Shown: piece by piece, positions 41,652 to 51,371 of the stretch
Position numbering within the stretch: the stretch's first letter is position 1
Layout of the letters: the number at the start of each line of letters is the position of its first letter
Assembly: GCA_036794825.1 (NCBI GenBank)
Contig: DAIRGA010000029.1
Coordinates: 1-64,000 of the forward strand
DNA from: RZYY01 sp036794825
Lineage (GTDB): Bacteria; Bacteroidota; Bacteroidia; Bacteroidales; 4484-276
Direction: 5' to 3'
DNA: 64,000 bases
The notes under the pieces: generated by a model
The model's input: only the letters and a program-made list of their open reading frames with translations
The model's database searches: none
What the model was told of the DNA's origin: nothing
Translations under genes and position numbers: made by a program

Positions 41652-43397
41652 TTAATCCCTTAGCTTGAGGTCTTTGATGACGTTTTCGATCTTCTCGTCC
41701 AGTTGTTTGTTCATCGCCTCGTAGTCGCTGCGATCTTTCAATTGGCCTTTTACTCCGAAATAAAACTTTATTTTGGGTTCGGTTCCTGAGGGTCTCATGC
41801 TGATTTTTGTGCCATCGGCAGTGAAAAACTGCAGGACGTTGGATGCCGGCAGATCAATTTTGGATTCTGTTTTCGTTCGCAGATCAAAAGCCTTGCCGGT
41901 AAGGTAGTCCTTGATTAGAACCACATCGCTTTTGTTAATCTGTTTAGGCGGGGTTTTTCTGAAATTTTCCATCATCTTCTGAATCTCCTCAGCGCCGGTT
42001 TTCCCTTTCTTAGTAATAGAAATCAGGCTCTCCTTGTAGAATCCGAATTCGAGATAGATATCAATTAGCAATTCCAAAAAGGTTTTCCGCTGATTGGCAG
42101 CCCATGCGGCGATTTCGGCAAGCATCGCACATGACGAAACAGCATCCTTGTCCCTGATAAAGTCTCCAATCATGAATCCATAACTCTCTTCGCCACCTCC
42201 GATAAAGGTCTTCTTGCCCTCATTATTCCGGATAATTTCGGCAATCCACTTAAAACCTGTAAGCACATCGTAGCACTCAACGCCGTATTTGTTGGCAATA
42301 TCCATCAGCAATTCAGAGGTAACAATCGTTTTGACGATATATTCCGATCCTGTAATTTTTCCTTTTTTGTGCCACAAATTGAGCAGATAGTAGGTGAGAA
42401 TGGCTGCGGTTTGATTGCCATTAAGCAGAACATAGTGATCGTTCAGATCTTTTACTGCAACTCCTACGCGGTCAGCATCAGGGTCGGTAGCCATCACGAG
42501 GTCGGCATCCACCTTACGGGCTTTTTCAATGGCCATTTGAAGCGCTGCCGGTTCTTCCGGATTTGGCGAATGCAGGGTTGGGAAAGTAGGATCGTTGATG
42601 TCCTGCTGATATACTCTGAACACATTTTCGAATCCATAGCGCTCTAAAGCGGCTGGCACAAGCTTTACGCCAGCGCCATGGAGAGGAGTGTAAACAATTC
42701 CCAACTCTGACTGGCGCTTGTTAGAGCCCGGCGAGAGTGACAGTTTTTCTACTTCAGCCAGGTATGCGTCGTCAATTTCAGCTCCGATGAGCTGGATATT
42801 TTTCTTTACCCCTTTGAATTTTACCTCTTCCACTTTAATCTTTTCGACTTCAGCAATTACATTTTTGTCGTGCGGCGGGATCATTTGCGCACCATCGCTC
42901 CAATAAGCTTTGTAACCATTGTACTCTTTAGGGTTGTGCGAAGCGGTAATCATCACGCCGGTATGGCATTTCAAATGCCTGACGGCAAACGAGAGTTCAG
43001 GGGTTGGCCTGAGTTCGTCGAAAAGAAAGACTTTGAAGCCGTTGGCTGAAAGGACATCGGCGGTAACCTGAGCAAAAAAATCGCTTTTTTGTCTGTTGTC
43101 AAAGGAAATGGCAGCGCGGTACTCTTTCTCTCCGGGGAAGGCTTTTTTGATGTAATTGGCCAATCCCTGGGTTGCCATCCCAACAGTATATTTGTTCATC
43201 CTGTTGGTTCCAACACCAATTACCCCACGCAGCCCGCCGGTTCCAAATTCGAGGTTACGATAAAATGAATCAGACAGTTCGTCGGGATTGTTTTCCATCA
43301 GATCCCTGATGGACTCTTTGGTCTGAGTATCATAATTTCCTTCGAGCCAACTATTGGCTACTTCTAGTGCTTTCGGATCAATCTTCTTTTTTTCCAT
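41652..43397 (-). CDS. phosphoglucomutase/phosphomannomutase (PgcA-like)
   Basis: 581 residues, alpha-D-phosphohexomutase superfamily with four domains. Catalytic phosphoserine loop TASHNPKEYNGYKAYW, metal-binding loop DPDADRVGVAV, sugar loop GGGEESYGFMIGDF and phosphate-binding RPSGTEPKIKFY. The length fits the PgcA-type enzymes of this phylum. It interconverts glucose-1-P and glucose-6-P, linking the glycogen genes elsewhere in the window to glycolysis, and mannose phosphates to nucleotide sugars. It starts five bases after the T9SS cargo gene. Confidence 0.93.
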   Translation of the reverse strand: MEKKKIDPKALEVANSWLEGNYDTQTKESIRDLMENNPDELSDSFYRNLEFGTGGLRGVIGVGTNRMNKYTVGMATQGLANYIKKAFPGEKEYRAAISFDNRQKSDFFAQVTADVLSANGFKVFLFDELRPTPELSFAVRHLKCHTGVMITASHNPKEYNGYKAYWSDGAQMIPPHDKNVIAEVEKIKVEEVKFKGVKKNIQLIGAEIDDAYLAEVEKLSLSPGSNKRQSELGIVYTPLHGAGVKLVPAALERYGFENVFRVYQQDINDPTFPTLHSPNPEEPAALQMAIEKARKVDADLVMATDPDADRVGVAVKDLNDHYVLLNGNQTAAILTYYLLNLWHKKGKITGSEYIVKTIVTSELLMDIANKYGVECYDVLTGFKWIAEIIRNNEGKKTFIGGGEESYGFMIGDFIRDKDAVSSCAMLAEIAAWAANQRKTFLELLIDIYLEFGFYKESLISITKKGKTGAEEIQKMMENFRKTPPKQINKSDVVLIKDYLTGKAFDLRTKTESKIDLPASNVLQFFTADGTKISMRPSGTEPKIKFYFGVKGQLKDRSDYEAMNKQLDEKIENVIKDLKLRD

Positions 43398-43402
43398 GAT
43401 TA

Positions 43403-44935
43403 TCAGTTTTTTATGATTTTCTTAGTATAGATTATGTTTTTGTTTTCGATTTTGATGAAATACATGCCGGGAGCCAGGTCGCTGAAGTAAATTTCAACGT
43501 TGACCCCCGCTTTTATTTCAATACTTTCATTTAACATCATTTTTCCCATAACATTGAAAACTGAGATAGAACATCCAGGTAAGTCTTCCTCACTGGTTAG
43601 CTTCATAACTTCATTCACCGGATTCGGACTTATCATAAATCCTGAATTTTTTCCAAGCGTATGAATCCCTATCAGCGTATCCCTAATTTCAAAACTTTGA
43701 GGCAGAATGATTACTCCGTCTATTTCATCGTAAATTTGCAGGTCGTAAAGGCCGGGCCAAAACCAGTCAGGAATTGAGAATCCGACTGTCAGGCTTGTGT
43801 CGTTGGCCGGAACAACGTCTCCGTAGCTTGTCATAAATGAATTGTCTGGATTGGTTAGCCAAGCATAGGTTAAATTGGTGTTCAAAAACCATGTATTGAC
43901 GGTTTCGATCTGGACAATAAAATATTCTTCTTTGTATGCAAAGTCAGGCTGGATGGAAACAATTTGCGGCGGGTAAGGGTTGTTCAGGATCAGGAAGCCG
44001 TTTGGCAAAGTAATCTGGCCATAAAGATCGGTGTAAATATTGAGATTATAGTATCCCATCTGCAACGTGTACGGCAGAAGCGAATTGATGTGAAGCTGAG
44101 TGTTGGTGATGACTTCACTGTTTTCGAAACTGTGCAGAATGCCAAACCTTTCAATTTCAGCATTAATATACCCACAATTGAGTAGTTGCGTATTTTCGAA
44201 AAAAACATCCAAATCTGCCCACGTTCCGTTAACTGAATTATCTGGAACAACCGAAGTAATTGCGGGTGCAAGCCCTTCGAGCAGCAGAAAACCGGAAGGC
44301 AAGGTAAGTGTTCCGTCGAGTTGGTTCACCGTGTTAACATCATAGTAGCCAGGCTGATGCCAGAATCCGAAGGTAAAATTGGCTTCCAAAGTATTATTGC
44401 TCAATGTATTGTAAGAATTCGGACCAATAGTTTCGGAACCCTGACTGAACCATACAAAGGTGCCTGTACCTGCCTGAAAATTAGTGTTTTGCCCGGATAT
44501 CAGCAAGCTGAGTGTTTGACCTTGGGTTGCCTGATTTGGCGCTACCCCGGTAAGGTAGGGTGGGTCAGGGTTTGGCATTAATTCAAATGCATCAAACATA
44601 AACAACTGGCCGTCAATGGAATTAACAGCTGCAACATCATAACTCCCGGCTGGCAGATCATTTGAAAGCATGAAATCGCCCGACATCATGGTGTTGCTGC
44701 TGATGTTGATATTCTGAGGATAAATCATTGTGGAAGTTGCCTGTTGCAGCCAGAAAGAAGTACCTGTAGCCTGCTGAAAATTTGTGTTTTGTCCCGAAAG
44801 AGTGAGTGTGAGCTGCTGCCCCTTTTGACCAGACGATGGTTGAAGATTGATAAGAGATTGTCCCTGCAATGTATTAAAAATCATCACCAGGGTTGGAAAT
44901 ATCAGGCTGAAAATACGTCTGGGTGAGGTTTTCAT
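43403..44935 (-). CDS. T9SS-sorted repeat protein
   Basis: 510 residues. Signal peptide (about 1-25) and four repeats of about 95 residues, each built as a beta-sandwich of IPT/TIG style (for example GQKGQQLTLTLSGQNTNFQ and TQGQTLSLLISGQNTNFQ). The first two are close copies, each with an NSIDGQL/NQLDGTL motif before the end. The last 75 residues are a type A T9SS sorting domain (PNPVNEVMKL ... MYFIKIENKN). It is thus exported across the outer membrane and anchored or released. Function beyond surface display unknown. Confidence 0.88.
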   Translation of the reverse strand: MKTSPRRIFSLIFPTLVMIFNTLQGQSLINLQPSSGQKGQQLTLTLSGQNTNFQQATGTSFWLQQATSTMIYPQNINISSNTMMSGDFMLSNDLPAGSYDVAAVNSIDGQLFMFDAFELMPNPDPPYLTGVAPNQATQGQTLSLLISGQNTNFQAGTGTFVWFSQGSETIGPNSYNTLSNNTLEANFTFGFWHQPGYYDVNTVNQLDGTLTLPSGFLLLEGLAPAITSVVPDNSVNGTWADLDVFFENTQLLNCGYINAEIERFGILHSFENSEVITNTQLHINSLLPYTLQMGYYNLNIYTDLYGQITLPNGFLILNNPYPPQIVSIQPDFAYKEEYFIVQIETVNTWFLNTNLTYAWLTNPDNSFMTSYGDVVPANDTSLTVGFSIPDWFWPGLYDLQIYDEIDGVIILPQSFEIRDTLIGIHTLGKNSGFMISPNPVNEVMKLTSEEDLPGCSISVFNVMGKMMLNESIEIKAGVNVEIYFSDLAPGMYFIKIENKNIIYTKKIIKN

Positions 44936-44983
44936 TTGAACTCAAATTGATTGATCGAAATGCGATATGTCAAAATTCAGAAA

Positions 44984-44991
44984 CAAAAGTA
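44984..44991 (-). promoter_or_regulatory. -7 element of the T9SS cargo-phosphohexomutase unit
   Basis: Minus strand TACTTTTG, exact TAnnTTTG. Leader of about 42 bases to the ATG at 44935. Because the phosphohexomutase starts five bases after the cargo gene, this promoter probably drives both. Confidence 0.6.
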
Positions 44992-45022
44992 GTTAAATCT
45001 CTCTCCGTACAGCTAAAAAAAA

Positions 45023-47107
45023 TCAATTTGGCTGGGAGAGATATTTATTTCTCAGCAACTCAGCTCTTTCGGTGCTGATGGATTGGTCAACCTTCTCCAG
45101 CATATATATGGATTCGATGACCAGGCGCCTTTCCAGTTCGATGCTGTCGGCTATTGCCTGTTCAAAAACCTTTACCATCCAGTCTTCAGAATTTCTTATT
45201 CTTTGCAGTGTGATGTTCAGGTCGTGGTCGTCAATCTTTCTCCTCAAAGTCTCCACGCGTTTATAGGTCAATTGCGCAATCAGGTTGCGGTAGTGAGGAT
45301 GGCTTTGAGCATTTTGAATTTTTCGTAGAACAAGGTAACATGAATCCTGTTTTTCGCTTAGAAAGTAAATCACCGCCAGATTCATGGAAGCATCAGTGAA
45401 ATCCGGGGAAATCTTCGCTGCTTTTTTGTAAAGGTTGATAGCTGACTGCAATTCGCCAGCAAAGCCGTAACTGGTGGCGAGGTTGTTGATTGTGTGCAGA
45501 TGGTTGGGATTCGCCCGATAAGCTGCCTTGAAATCAGCCAGCGCTTTTTCCTGATTCCCAATGTTGTACCAGCCTAAACCGCTGTACCAGCGCAGCGGGG
45601 TAGAAGTAGGATCGAGCCTGGAGAAAAACCCTTCTGCTTCCTGAACCTCGCTGATCATTTTATTCCATTCGCTTTTAGAACGATGAATGAATGCTTTACG
45701 GGTGTGAATCTCGCTTCTGAGCCTGATCGTACCGATATATCCGGTCAAAACGATGAATGGCAAAAGCAGCAGGAGACCTTTCACTGCACTGCGTCTGTGG
45801 ACTGGATTTTCAGCCATTTCACCTGATCTGCTGAAAATCAAACCAAAAGCGATTGCTAAAAAAACCGACTGGTCCGGTCGTTCCTTTGGGAAACTAAATG
45901 TTGCAATCACGAGATAGCCAGCCAGTAAAACCAGCAGCATCATTGCAAGTCGTCTACTGGCTAAATCAGGTGAGGTGCGGATGGTTTTGATGATCGCTAT
46001 TACAGCCCACACAAAAAAAGAGAGATAAGCAAGGAATCCAAAGAGGCCGTTTTCGGCCAAAACCCAAATGAAGTCGTTATGTGGCCTTTGAAAAATTACG
46101 ACTCCATCCGCCGACCTCAATCTATCCGTGCCATAAGCTGGTAATAATATCTTCCAATTGCCGGTACCGACGCCCGTCAGGGGATGGTCGAGGAACATCT
46201 CAAACGATTTTTCCCACAAGATAACCCTTTCCAGCGCTGAGCCATAGTTGTAGTTTTCGGTTATATCGGTCTGCTTTTTCAAGGTTATAAGGTCACTCAT
46301 CCTGCTGTAAACCGCTACAGCCAATACTACCACGATTACACCACCTGCAATCAGAAAGGATATTTTTTTGCGCAATCCGGCATTTATCTCAAGAGATTTT
46401 GACCAGATCAATCCTGCTGAGATTAATACTATTAGCTGCACCAACAAAGCAACCCAAACAGATCTGACGAGCAAAATTGTGATCAGGAAGACAGAAATGC
46501 CAAAAAGCAAATAGAACATGAACCGAAGCCACCCTTTGTGAAGATAAGCGCCTGAAATCAAAAGCGGTAAGGTAAGCAGAAGCATCTCCGAAAACATATT
46601 TCGGTGAGCCAGAACACTTCTTACAAGATAAGAGGCTTGATGATCGAACAGAATTTCGCCAGTCAGATTAAACAATTGAAAAATGCCCGAGCCTGCAATG
46701 ACTGCTGAATAGACCAGGAATGCCGGAAGAAGTATCCTGGTGACGCCTTTATTCTGCTGAAAAATAAACATCGAAACCAGGAACAAGCCGAAATACAATA
46801 ACGACCGGCTCCAATCCCAGAGCGCTTCACCCAGGTTGATCGCATTGATAATTGAAATAGCAGAAAAAAGAAGGTAAGTAAGATAAAAGGCGATAAAAAC
46901 CCTTGCCTCATTACTGATAATGAATGTTTTGTCCTTTGAATTGATAAGGATCAGACTGAACATTGCCAGGAGAAAAACCGAAATAAAAATCGTCCTGGCA
47001 GGCAGCACCGGATCCAGCGCAGCATTGCTGTTAATCAATGGCATAATGGCAACCATCATTAGCAGCAATCCGGTTAGAGTCTGATGAATGGTTTTATTAA
47101 CCGCCAT
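45023..47107 (-). CDS. O-antigen ligase family protein with C-terminal TPR
   Basis: 694 residues from ATG 47107 (MAVNKTIHQT), eight bases after the rfbD stop. About 12-13 membrane helices (1-450) with the Wzy_C core near GVGTGNWKILLPAYG and RPHNDFIWVLAENG. From about 500 on, a periplasmic TPR segment (ALADFKAAYRANPNHLHTIN, AINLYKKAAKISPDFTDA). Members ligate or polymerise glycans on lipid carriers, or glycosylate proteins. The TPR half may recruit the acceptor. Pairing with rfbD suggests rhamnose-containing surface glycan. Confidence 0.85.
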   Translation of the reverse strand: MAVNKTIHQTLTGLLLMMVAIMPLINSNAALDPVLPARTIFISVFLLAMFSLILINSKDKTFIISNEARVFIAFYLTYLLFSAISIINAINLGEALWDWSRSLLYFGLFLVSMFIFQQNKGVTRILLPAFLVYSAVIAGSGIFQLFNLTGEILFDHQASYLVRSVLAHRNMFSEMLLLTLPLLISGAYLHKGWLRFMFYLLFGISVFLITILLVRSVWVALLVQLIVLISAGLIWSKSLEINAGLRKKISFLIAGGVIVVVLAVAVYSRMSDLITLKKQTDITENYNYGSALERVILWEKSFEMFLDHPLTGVGTGNWKILLPAYGTDRLRSADGVVIFQRPHNDFIWVLAENGLFGFLAYLSFFVWAVIAIIKTIRTSPDLASRRLAMMLLVLLAGYLVIATFSFPKERPDQSVFLAIAFGLIFSRSGEMAENPVHRRSAVKGLLLLLPFIVLTGYIGTIRLRSEIHTRKAFIHRSKSEWNKMISEVQEAEGFFSRLDPTSTPLRWYSGLGWYNIGNQEKALADFKAAYRANPNHLHTINNLATSYGFAGELQSAINLYKKAAKISPDFTDASMNLAVIYFLSEKQDSCYLVLRKIQNAQSHPHYRNLIAQLTYKRVETLRRKIDDHDLNITLQRIRNSEDWMVKVFEQAIADSIELERRLVIESIYMLEKVDQSISTERAELLRNKYLSQPN

Positions 47108-47114
47108 GTAATCT

Positions 47115-47978
47115 TCACTTATCCAGCTTTGACAAACATACATTTAAACTATCCTGCCAATGCGGAATAGTAATCTCATAGCGTTTTTTAATTTTTTCCT
47201 TATTCATCAGGCTGTAGAAAGGACGTTTGGCCGGCAGCGGATAATCCTTTGTTTCGATCGGGTAAACAGCACAATTGATGTTTGCAATACGGTGAACAGC
47301 GGTGGCAAAGTCATACCAGCTTGCAACGCCTTCGTTGGAATAATGAAGCAGTTCAGGCTGACTTAGTCCGCTCCAGGCTGGTAAAAGGTCTAAAATGGTT
47401 TTAGCAAGATCGGCAGCATAAGTCGGAGTACCCACCTGGTCGAAAACAACGTTCAGCCGGTCGCGTTCACGCCCGAGTTTCATCATGGTTTTCACGAAAT
47501 TGTGGCCAAACTCGGAATAAAGCCACGACGTCCGGATTACCACCGTTTTAGGATTATGGTGCATGGCCTCTTCTTCTCCTTTTAGTTTTGAAGCGGCATA
47601 AACCGATTGAGGATCAGGCTTTTCGACTTCGCTTATTGGCCGGCTATGATTTTCACCGAAAACATAATCAGTCGAAATTTGTACCAACAGAGCACCGTTT
47701 TTTCGGGCGGCAGCTGACAGGAAACCCACCGCAGTTCCATTAATCAGAAATGCTTTGTCAGAGTCAGTCTCAGCCTTGTCAACGGCAGTATAACCCGCAG
47801 CATTAATGATGCATGAAATCCTGCTTCCGGTTACAAACGCTTCAACAGCCGAATGATTGGTGATGTCAAGTTCTGCCACATCGGTGAAATGAAAATTGTA
47901 ACCAGGATAGTCTGACGATAATAGCCTGAGTTCATTTCCTAATTGGCCATTGCTTCCGGTAATTAATATGTTTTGCAT
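47115..47978 (-). CDS. dTDP-4-dehydrorhamnose reductase
   Basis: 287 residues, extended short-chain dehydrogenase. NAD(P)-binding ILITGSNGQLGNEL, the D-I-T strand, INAAGYTAVDKAE, QISTDYVFGE (catalytic Thr/Tyr region) and active-site YAASKLKGE. It carries out the last step of dTDP-L-rhamnose synthesis. The other rfb genes (A, B, C) are not in the window. Confidence 0.93.
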   Translation of the reverse strand: MQNILITGSNGQLGNELRLLSSDYPGYNFHFTDVAELDITNHSAVEAFVTGSRISCIINAAGYTAVDKAETDSDKAFLINGTAVGFLSAAARKNGALLVQISTDYVFGENHSRPISEVEKPDPQSVYAASKLKGEEEAMHHNPKTVVIRTSWLYSEFGHNFVKTMMKLGRERDRLNVVFDQVGTPTYAADLAKTILDLLPAWSGLSQPELLHYSNEGVASWYDFATAVHRIANINCAVYPIETKDYPLPAKRPFYSLMNKEKIKKRYEITIPHWQDSLNVCLSKLDK

Positions 47979-48044
47979 GATTTTGGATTTAGATTATTGG
48001 TGAGATGAAATGAATGAACTGATTAAGCTGAAATTTCAAGTCAA

Positions 48045-48052
48045 CAAAGGTA
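48045..48052 (-). promoter_or_regulatory. -7 element of rfbD-O-antigen ligase
   Basis: Minus strand TACCTTTG, exact TAnnTTTG; leader of about 60 bases to ATG 47978. No good -33 box. Confidence 0.5.
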
Positions 48053-48329
48053 TCCGGATTTTTTTCCTGTCTAAAGAAATCCACTTTAATTTTCAATTTT
48101 GGAAAAACATTTTCCCAATTTGATAATTTTACTAACCGATCAGACTTTGCGCTGCCTTAGCTTTAAATTAATTCTGTGAAAAATCAAAATTTGCGAAGAT
48201 ACTGATATACAGATTTTTAATCTAGCATTAATCGTAATTCAATTCCAGATTAACAATTGATCTGCTTCCGGCTTTTCGATGTGGCAATAATATTGTTGAT
48301 AACTTTTTATACATCTAAAGAAGGTCTTA
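48053..48329. other. AT-rich intergenic region
   Basis: No gene visible. It contains a palindrome CAATAATATTG (48285-48295) and a near-consensus -7 element TAACTTTT (48300-48307) 22 bases before ATG 48330, which could be the operator and promoter of the following gene. Nothing else stands out. Confidence 0.4.
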
Positions 48330-49157
48330 ATGACTACAATGGCGATAGCAAACATTGAGGAATTGGTTTACAGGTCAACTTATAACAATGAATTCCTGGA
48401 AAACGACCTTCAACAAGCGCTTGATCCACTCTTCGATTCTCCGTGGCAACTTACCAACCAGCATTACAACGAGATCAAACGGCTTTTCTTCATGATCTCT
48501 TACATGAACAAGTCAACCAATTTCGGTTACTATTTCTACGACAAAATGCAGGAAAACCCTTTCCCGTTTTGCGAGGAGGTGTTGAAATCGGCCGTTCTTA
48601 CCGAAAAATACTATAATCTTCACGATAAAGCGCTGAAATCGTATGTGCGTTCATACATGATAAAAAATGGCACCGAACCAAACGACATTCTTACTTTCGA
48701 TAAAATTATTCCTGAAGGACACGGAACTCACTTTTTAACTGCCTGTAAATCCATCAGAAGCAACAAAATCAGCATCAAACTACCGATCAAACCTGATTTC
48801 TTCAACCTGCTCTACATCACACTAAACAACGACAACTTTCCGATGACCCAAAAAAAGCTGGCCTGTATTTCGGCTTACCTTAAGCTGGATTGCATGGTTC
48901 CTTCTCTAATCGGTAAATCGTTGAATATCATCTCCAAAGTGGAAATTACGCCTGATCGGATACTGGTTCTGATCCATTTGCTGCAGGGTATTAGCTTTCT
49001 TACCGGCGAAGATCTTTCGGAGGATTTGAAGATTGCTTTTGGCTCCATCACCAATTTTGAACAACGTAAGGAGATCGTCGAAAAGTTTTTCCCTCTTAAA
49101 CCACTGTTTACCGACTACATTCATAAAGTCAGGACACTCGCGACCACTACACTCTAA
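48330..49157 (+). CDS. hypothetical protein
   Basis: 275 residues, not recognised. No signal peptide, no membrane helix. The composition is mostly helical (NEIKRLFFMISYMNKSTNFG, then ILVLIHLLQGISFLTGEDL), with a basic middle (KSIRSNKISIKLPIKPD). A second ATG three codons in is an equal start. It converges with the next gene (seven-base gap) and has its own upstream region. Real coding is supported by length, normal codon usage and lack of a competing frame. Confidence 0.65.
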   Translation: MTTMAIANIEELVYRSTYNNEFLENDLQQALDPLFDSPWQLTNQHYNEIKRLFFMISYMNKSTNFGYYFYDKMQENPFPFCEEVLKSAVLTEKYYNLHDKALKSYVRSYMIKNGTEPNDILTFDKIIPEGHGTHFLTACKSIRSNKISIKLPIKPDFFNLLYITLNNDNFPMTQKKLACISAYLKLDCMVPSLIGKSLNIISKVEITPDRILVLIHLLQGISFLTGEDLSEDLKIAFGSITNFEQRKEIVEKFFPLKPLFTDYIHKVRTLATTTL

Positions 49158-49164
49158 TTCCCCC

Positions 49165-49698
49165 TTATTTTTTATACCAATGGACAATCAGCGCTAATGC
49201 AGCCATTATAGCCGCAATTACCATCACGAAAATGGCGGCTCTCGCAGGTCCTTTGTCCAAATTGTCATTGCTATTATTTGCAGGATGGTGGATCTCATCC
49301 CAGGTTTCTTCTTCTAACCGCCCGGCGACAGGCAAATCAACTTTGGTAAAGTAATAATGAATCATAGGTTCGTTGATGTTCATGCCTTCGCGGCTGTAAT
49401 AAGGAATACCCATCCCGATTAGTTTCGATTCAAAAAGAACCTGCTCACGCGAGCCGGCACGAAAGGATTTATAAACGGAAAGATAAAACTCTGGAGTCGA
49501 ATCATCCGCATCTGACTGTTGCGCAAACGATTTTTCGCTTTTCATCTCCTCTCTTATCAGTTCGAGGGCGTTCTCCAACGATCCCCGACGGCTTAACTCA
49601 CTGTATGCAGCTTTGACTTCGGCGTCAGAATAGTTTTTGAATTCACGCAAAACATTGATTAGCAAGTGTTCAGGAGTGGTTTCAGAAATCAGTACCAT
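49165..49698 (-). CDS. DUF2007-like protein with C-terminal membrane anchor
   Basis: 177 residues. The middle (FYLSVYKSFRAGSREQVLFE, then SKLIGMGIPYYSREG) resembles DUF2007, a small signal-transducing-like domain. An N-terminal helical segment (1-55) is rich in Glu and Leu. The C-terminus is one membrane helix followed by WYKK (about 153-177), so it is a tail-anchored protein facing the cytoplasm. Function unknown. No promoter recognised. Confidence 0.65.
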   Translation of the reverse strand: MVLISETTPEHLLINVLREFKNYSDAEVKAAYSELSRRGSLENALELIREEMKSEKSFAQQSDADDSTPEFYLSVYKSFRAGSREQVLFESKLIGMGIPYYSREGMNINEPMIHYYFTKVDLPVAGRLEEETWDEIHHPANNSNDNLDKGPARAAIFVMVIAAIMAALALIVHWYKK

Positions 49699-49757
49699 AG
49701 ATTGAATTTCACAGGATTGAAAGTTAAACAGATTAATTCAGATTTTCTATTGTGGGA

Positions 49758-51371
49758 TTACCTCAATGCGGGAGCCTCATAATTCCAGATAAAAATGTCA
49801 TCCCGCGTTCGTGGCCGGTCATTTTCAAACCACCTGAAATCCCGCAGTTTCAGCTCGTTTGGTTGGATCTCATTTTCCGGGAAAAGTGTGGCCTCGGGAC
49901 GATCGAAGTAAAAAATGTCGGTAATTTGTCTTTCATCAATCAGGATTTCCATGTGTGACGAAAAAGCACGGTTGATGCCAATCAGGTTGCCATTTTCTTC
50001 CCGTACGAAGTAGATGGTTTCGCTGTTCCCAACGACGATGATCCTGTTTAACTCATTTTCATCGAAATAGGCGGTCATATTCTTGCCTTTTATCTGGTTG
50101 AAATTTTCCGGGCTGTGCTTATCCATCGAAATTATGAAGGCTGCATTTTCCATCCACATCGAATCCACAGCGTTTTTAGAGATGAAAAGCCTGATCTGCT
50201 CAGCGGTAATCTGGTTTTCGTCGGTCCAGACCACCGGCCGATGGTACATAATAATTGTAGAATCGGGAAAACTATAGGTAAGGGAATCAGCCATCCCCTG
50301 CAGGTCTTTCCTGAAAAACTTGCAATGGCTGTAAGCAGCGAAACTATTGGCACGCCCTGTAGTATCGAAGAAAAGATGCAACGTGTCAGCGTGGAGCCAG
50401 AGACTATCGGCATTGTCAATAAAAGTAGCCCAGGGTTTTTGTGTAACGTATGCATAACCATCTTTTCGGCGATAATCGGAGTAGTTGCCCTGAACAATCA
50501 GGTTTTGGACGGTATCTTTCAAAAAGACATTTCCGAAAACCTCTCCGGCATCATTGTCCCTTTCGAAATGAATTGTGTCGCCCGAAATATATCTTTCATT
50601 GTCAATAATATAGGGGTTAACCATCAGTTTGGTTTTGCCGGTTTTTGTTTCATACCATCCATCTTCGGCATACATTAAGTCGTCTTTTCCACGGATAGTG
50701 GTAGGGCCTGAAATGAATGCAACTTCGGTGGAGGTGTTATAAACGAGTGTGTCTGATTCGAGGCGGTAGTCGGGATTTGTAAGAACTACATTCTTCTTGA
50801 AATAGAGGATTTTAGTTCTGGTATGAAAATACCCTTCACGACTTACCAACTCATTGGTGTCGCTGACGATGCGCCCGTTTGTATTGTAAAATCCAATACC
50901 TGTATTTCGGTCGAAAATCAGACGATCGGTATAGAGTGTAGCATCGTTGTCAACCAGTTTCACATCGCCGGTAACAGTGGCAATACGTGTATTTCCATCG
51001 TAGAACAGCTGATTGCCATAAAGATTCAGCGTATCATTCACCCTTATCCGTATGTTGCGAAAAGCATCGAGGGTGTTGGCTTTGCTTCGCAAAACGGCGC
51101 TATCGCAGTAGAGTAAAACACTGTCGTGCTCAAACAGCACCGAGCCGGTAAAAATGTTGAGCTCCTCACCTGCAGACTGTCGGCCAATCATTTTTTCAGC
51201 TTTGACGAGCTGAATTGTGGTTTTCTTTTGGGCAAATATCTCATTTTGAATTAAACAGGTCAATACTAGGATGCTGAAAATCTTGAAATAAAATGAGATA
51301 AGCTTTGGCGAAGCGACTGATATAAAATTACTCATACTGCTCATTAACGCAATGTCGTTTGGTTTTAGCAT
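49758..51371 (-). CDS. OstA/LptA-like LPS export protein
   Basis: 537 residues from ATG 51371; ATG 51344 or 51335 would give a more compact signal peptide (SILVLTCLIQNEIFAQ). After that comes a long series of beta strands of OstA type: LNIFTGSVLFEHDSVLLYCD, IATVTGDVKLVDNDATLYTD, VVLTNPDYRLESDTLVYN. They form the beta-jellyroll ladder that shields lipid A in the Lpt bridge. Bacteroidota LptA-like proteins are longer than the 180-residue E. coli LptA, as here. Its ATG overlaps the stop of the SPOR gene (TAATG), so translation is coupled. Confidence 0.85.
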   Translation of the reverse strand: MLKPNDIALMSSMSNFISVASPKLISFYFKIFSILVLTCLIQNEIFAQKKTTIQLVKAEKMIGRQSAGEELNIFTGSVLFEHDSVLLYCDSAVLRSKANTLDAFRNIRIRVNDTLNLYGNQLFYDGNTRIATVTGDVKLVDNDATLYTDRLIFDRNTGIGFYNTNGRIVSDTNELVSREGYFHTRTKILYFKKNVVLTNPDYRLESDTLVYNTSTEVAFISGPTTIRGKDDLMYAEDGWYETKTGKTKLMVNPYIIDNERYISGDTIHFERDNDAGEVFGNVFLKDTVQNLIVQGNYSDYRRKDGYAYVTQKPWATFIDNADSLWLHADTLHLFFDTTGRANSFAAYSHCKFFRKDLQGMADSLTYSFPDSTIIMYHRPVVWTDENQITAEQIRLFISKNAVDSMWMENAAFIISMDKHSPENFNQIKGKNMTAYFDENELNRIIVVGNSETIYFVREENGNLIGINRAFSSHMEILIDERQITDIFYFDRPEATLFPENEIQPNELKLRDFRWFENDRPRTRDDIFIWNYEAPALR

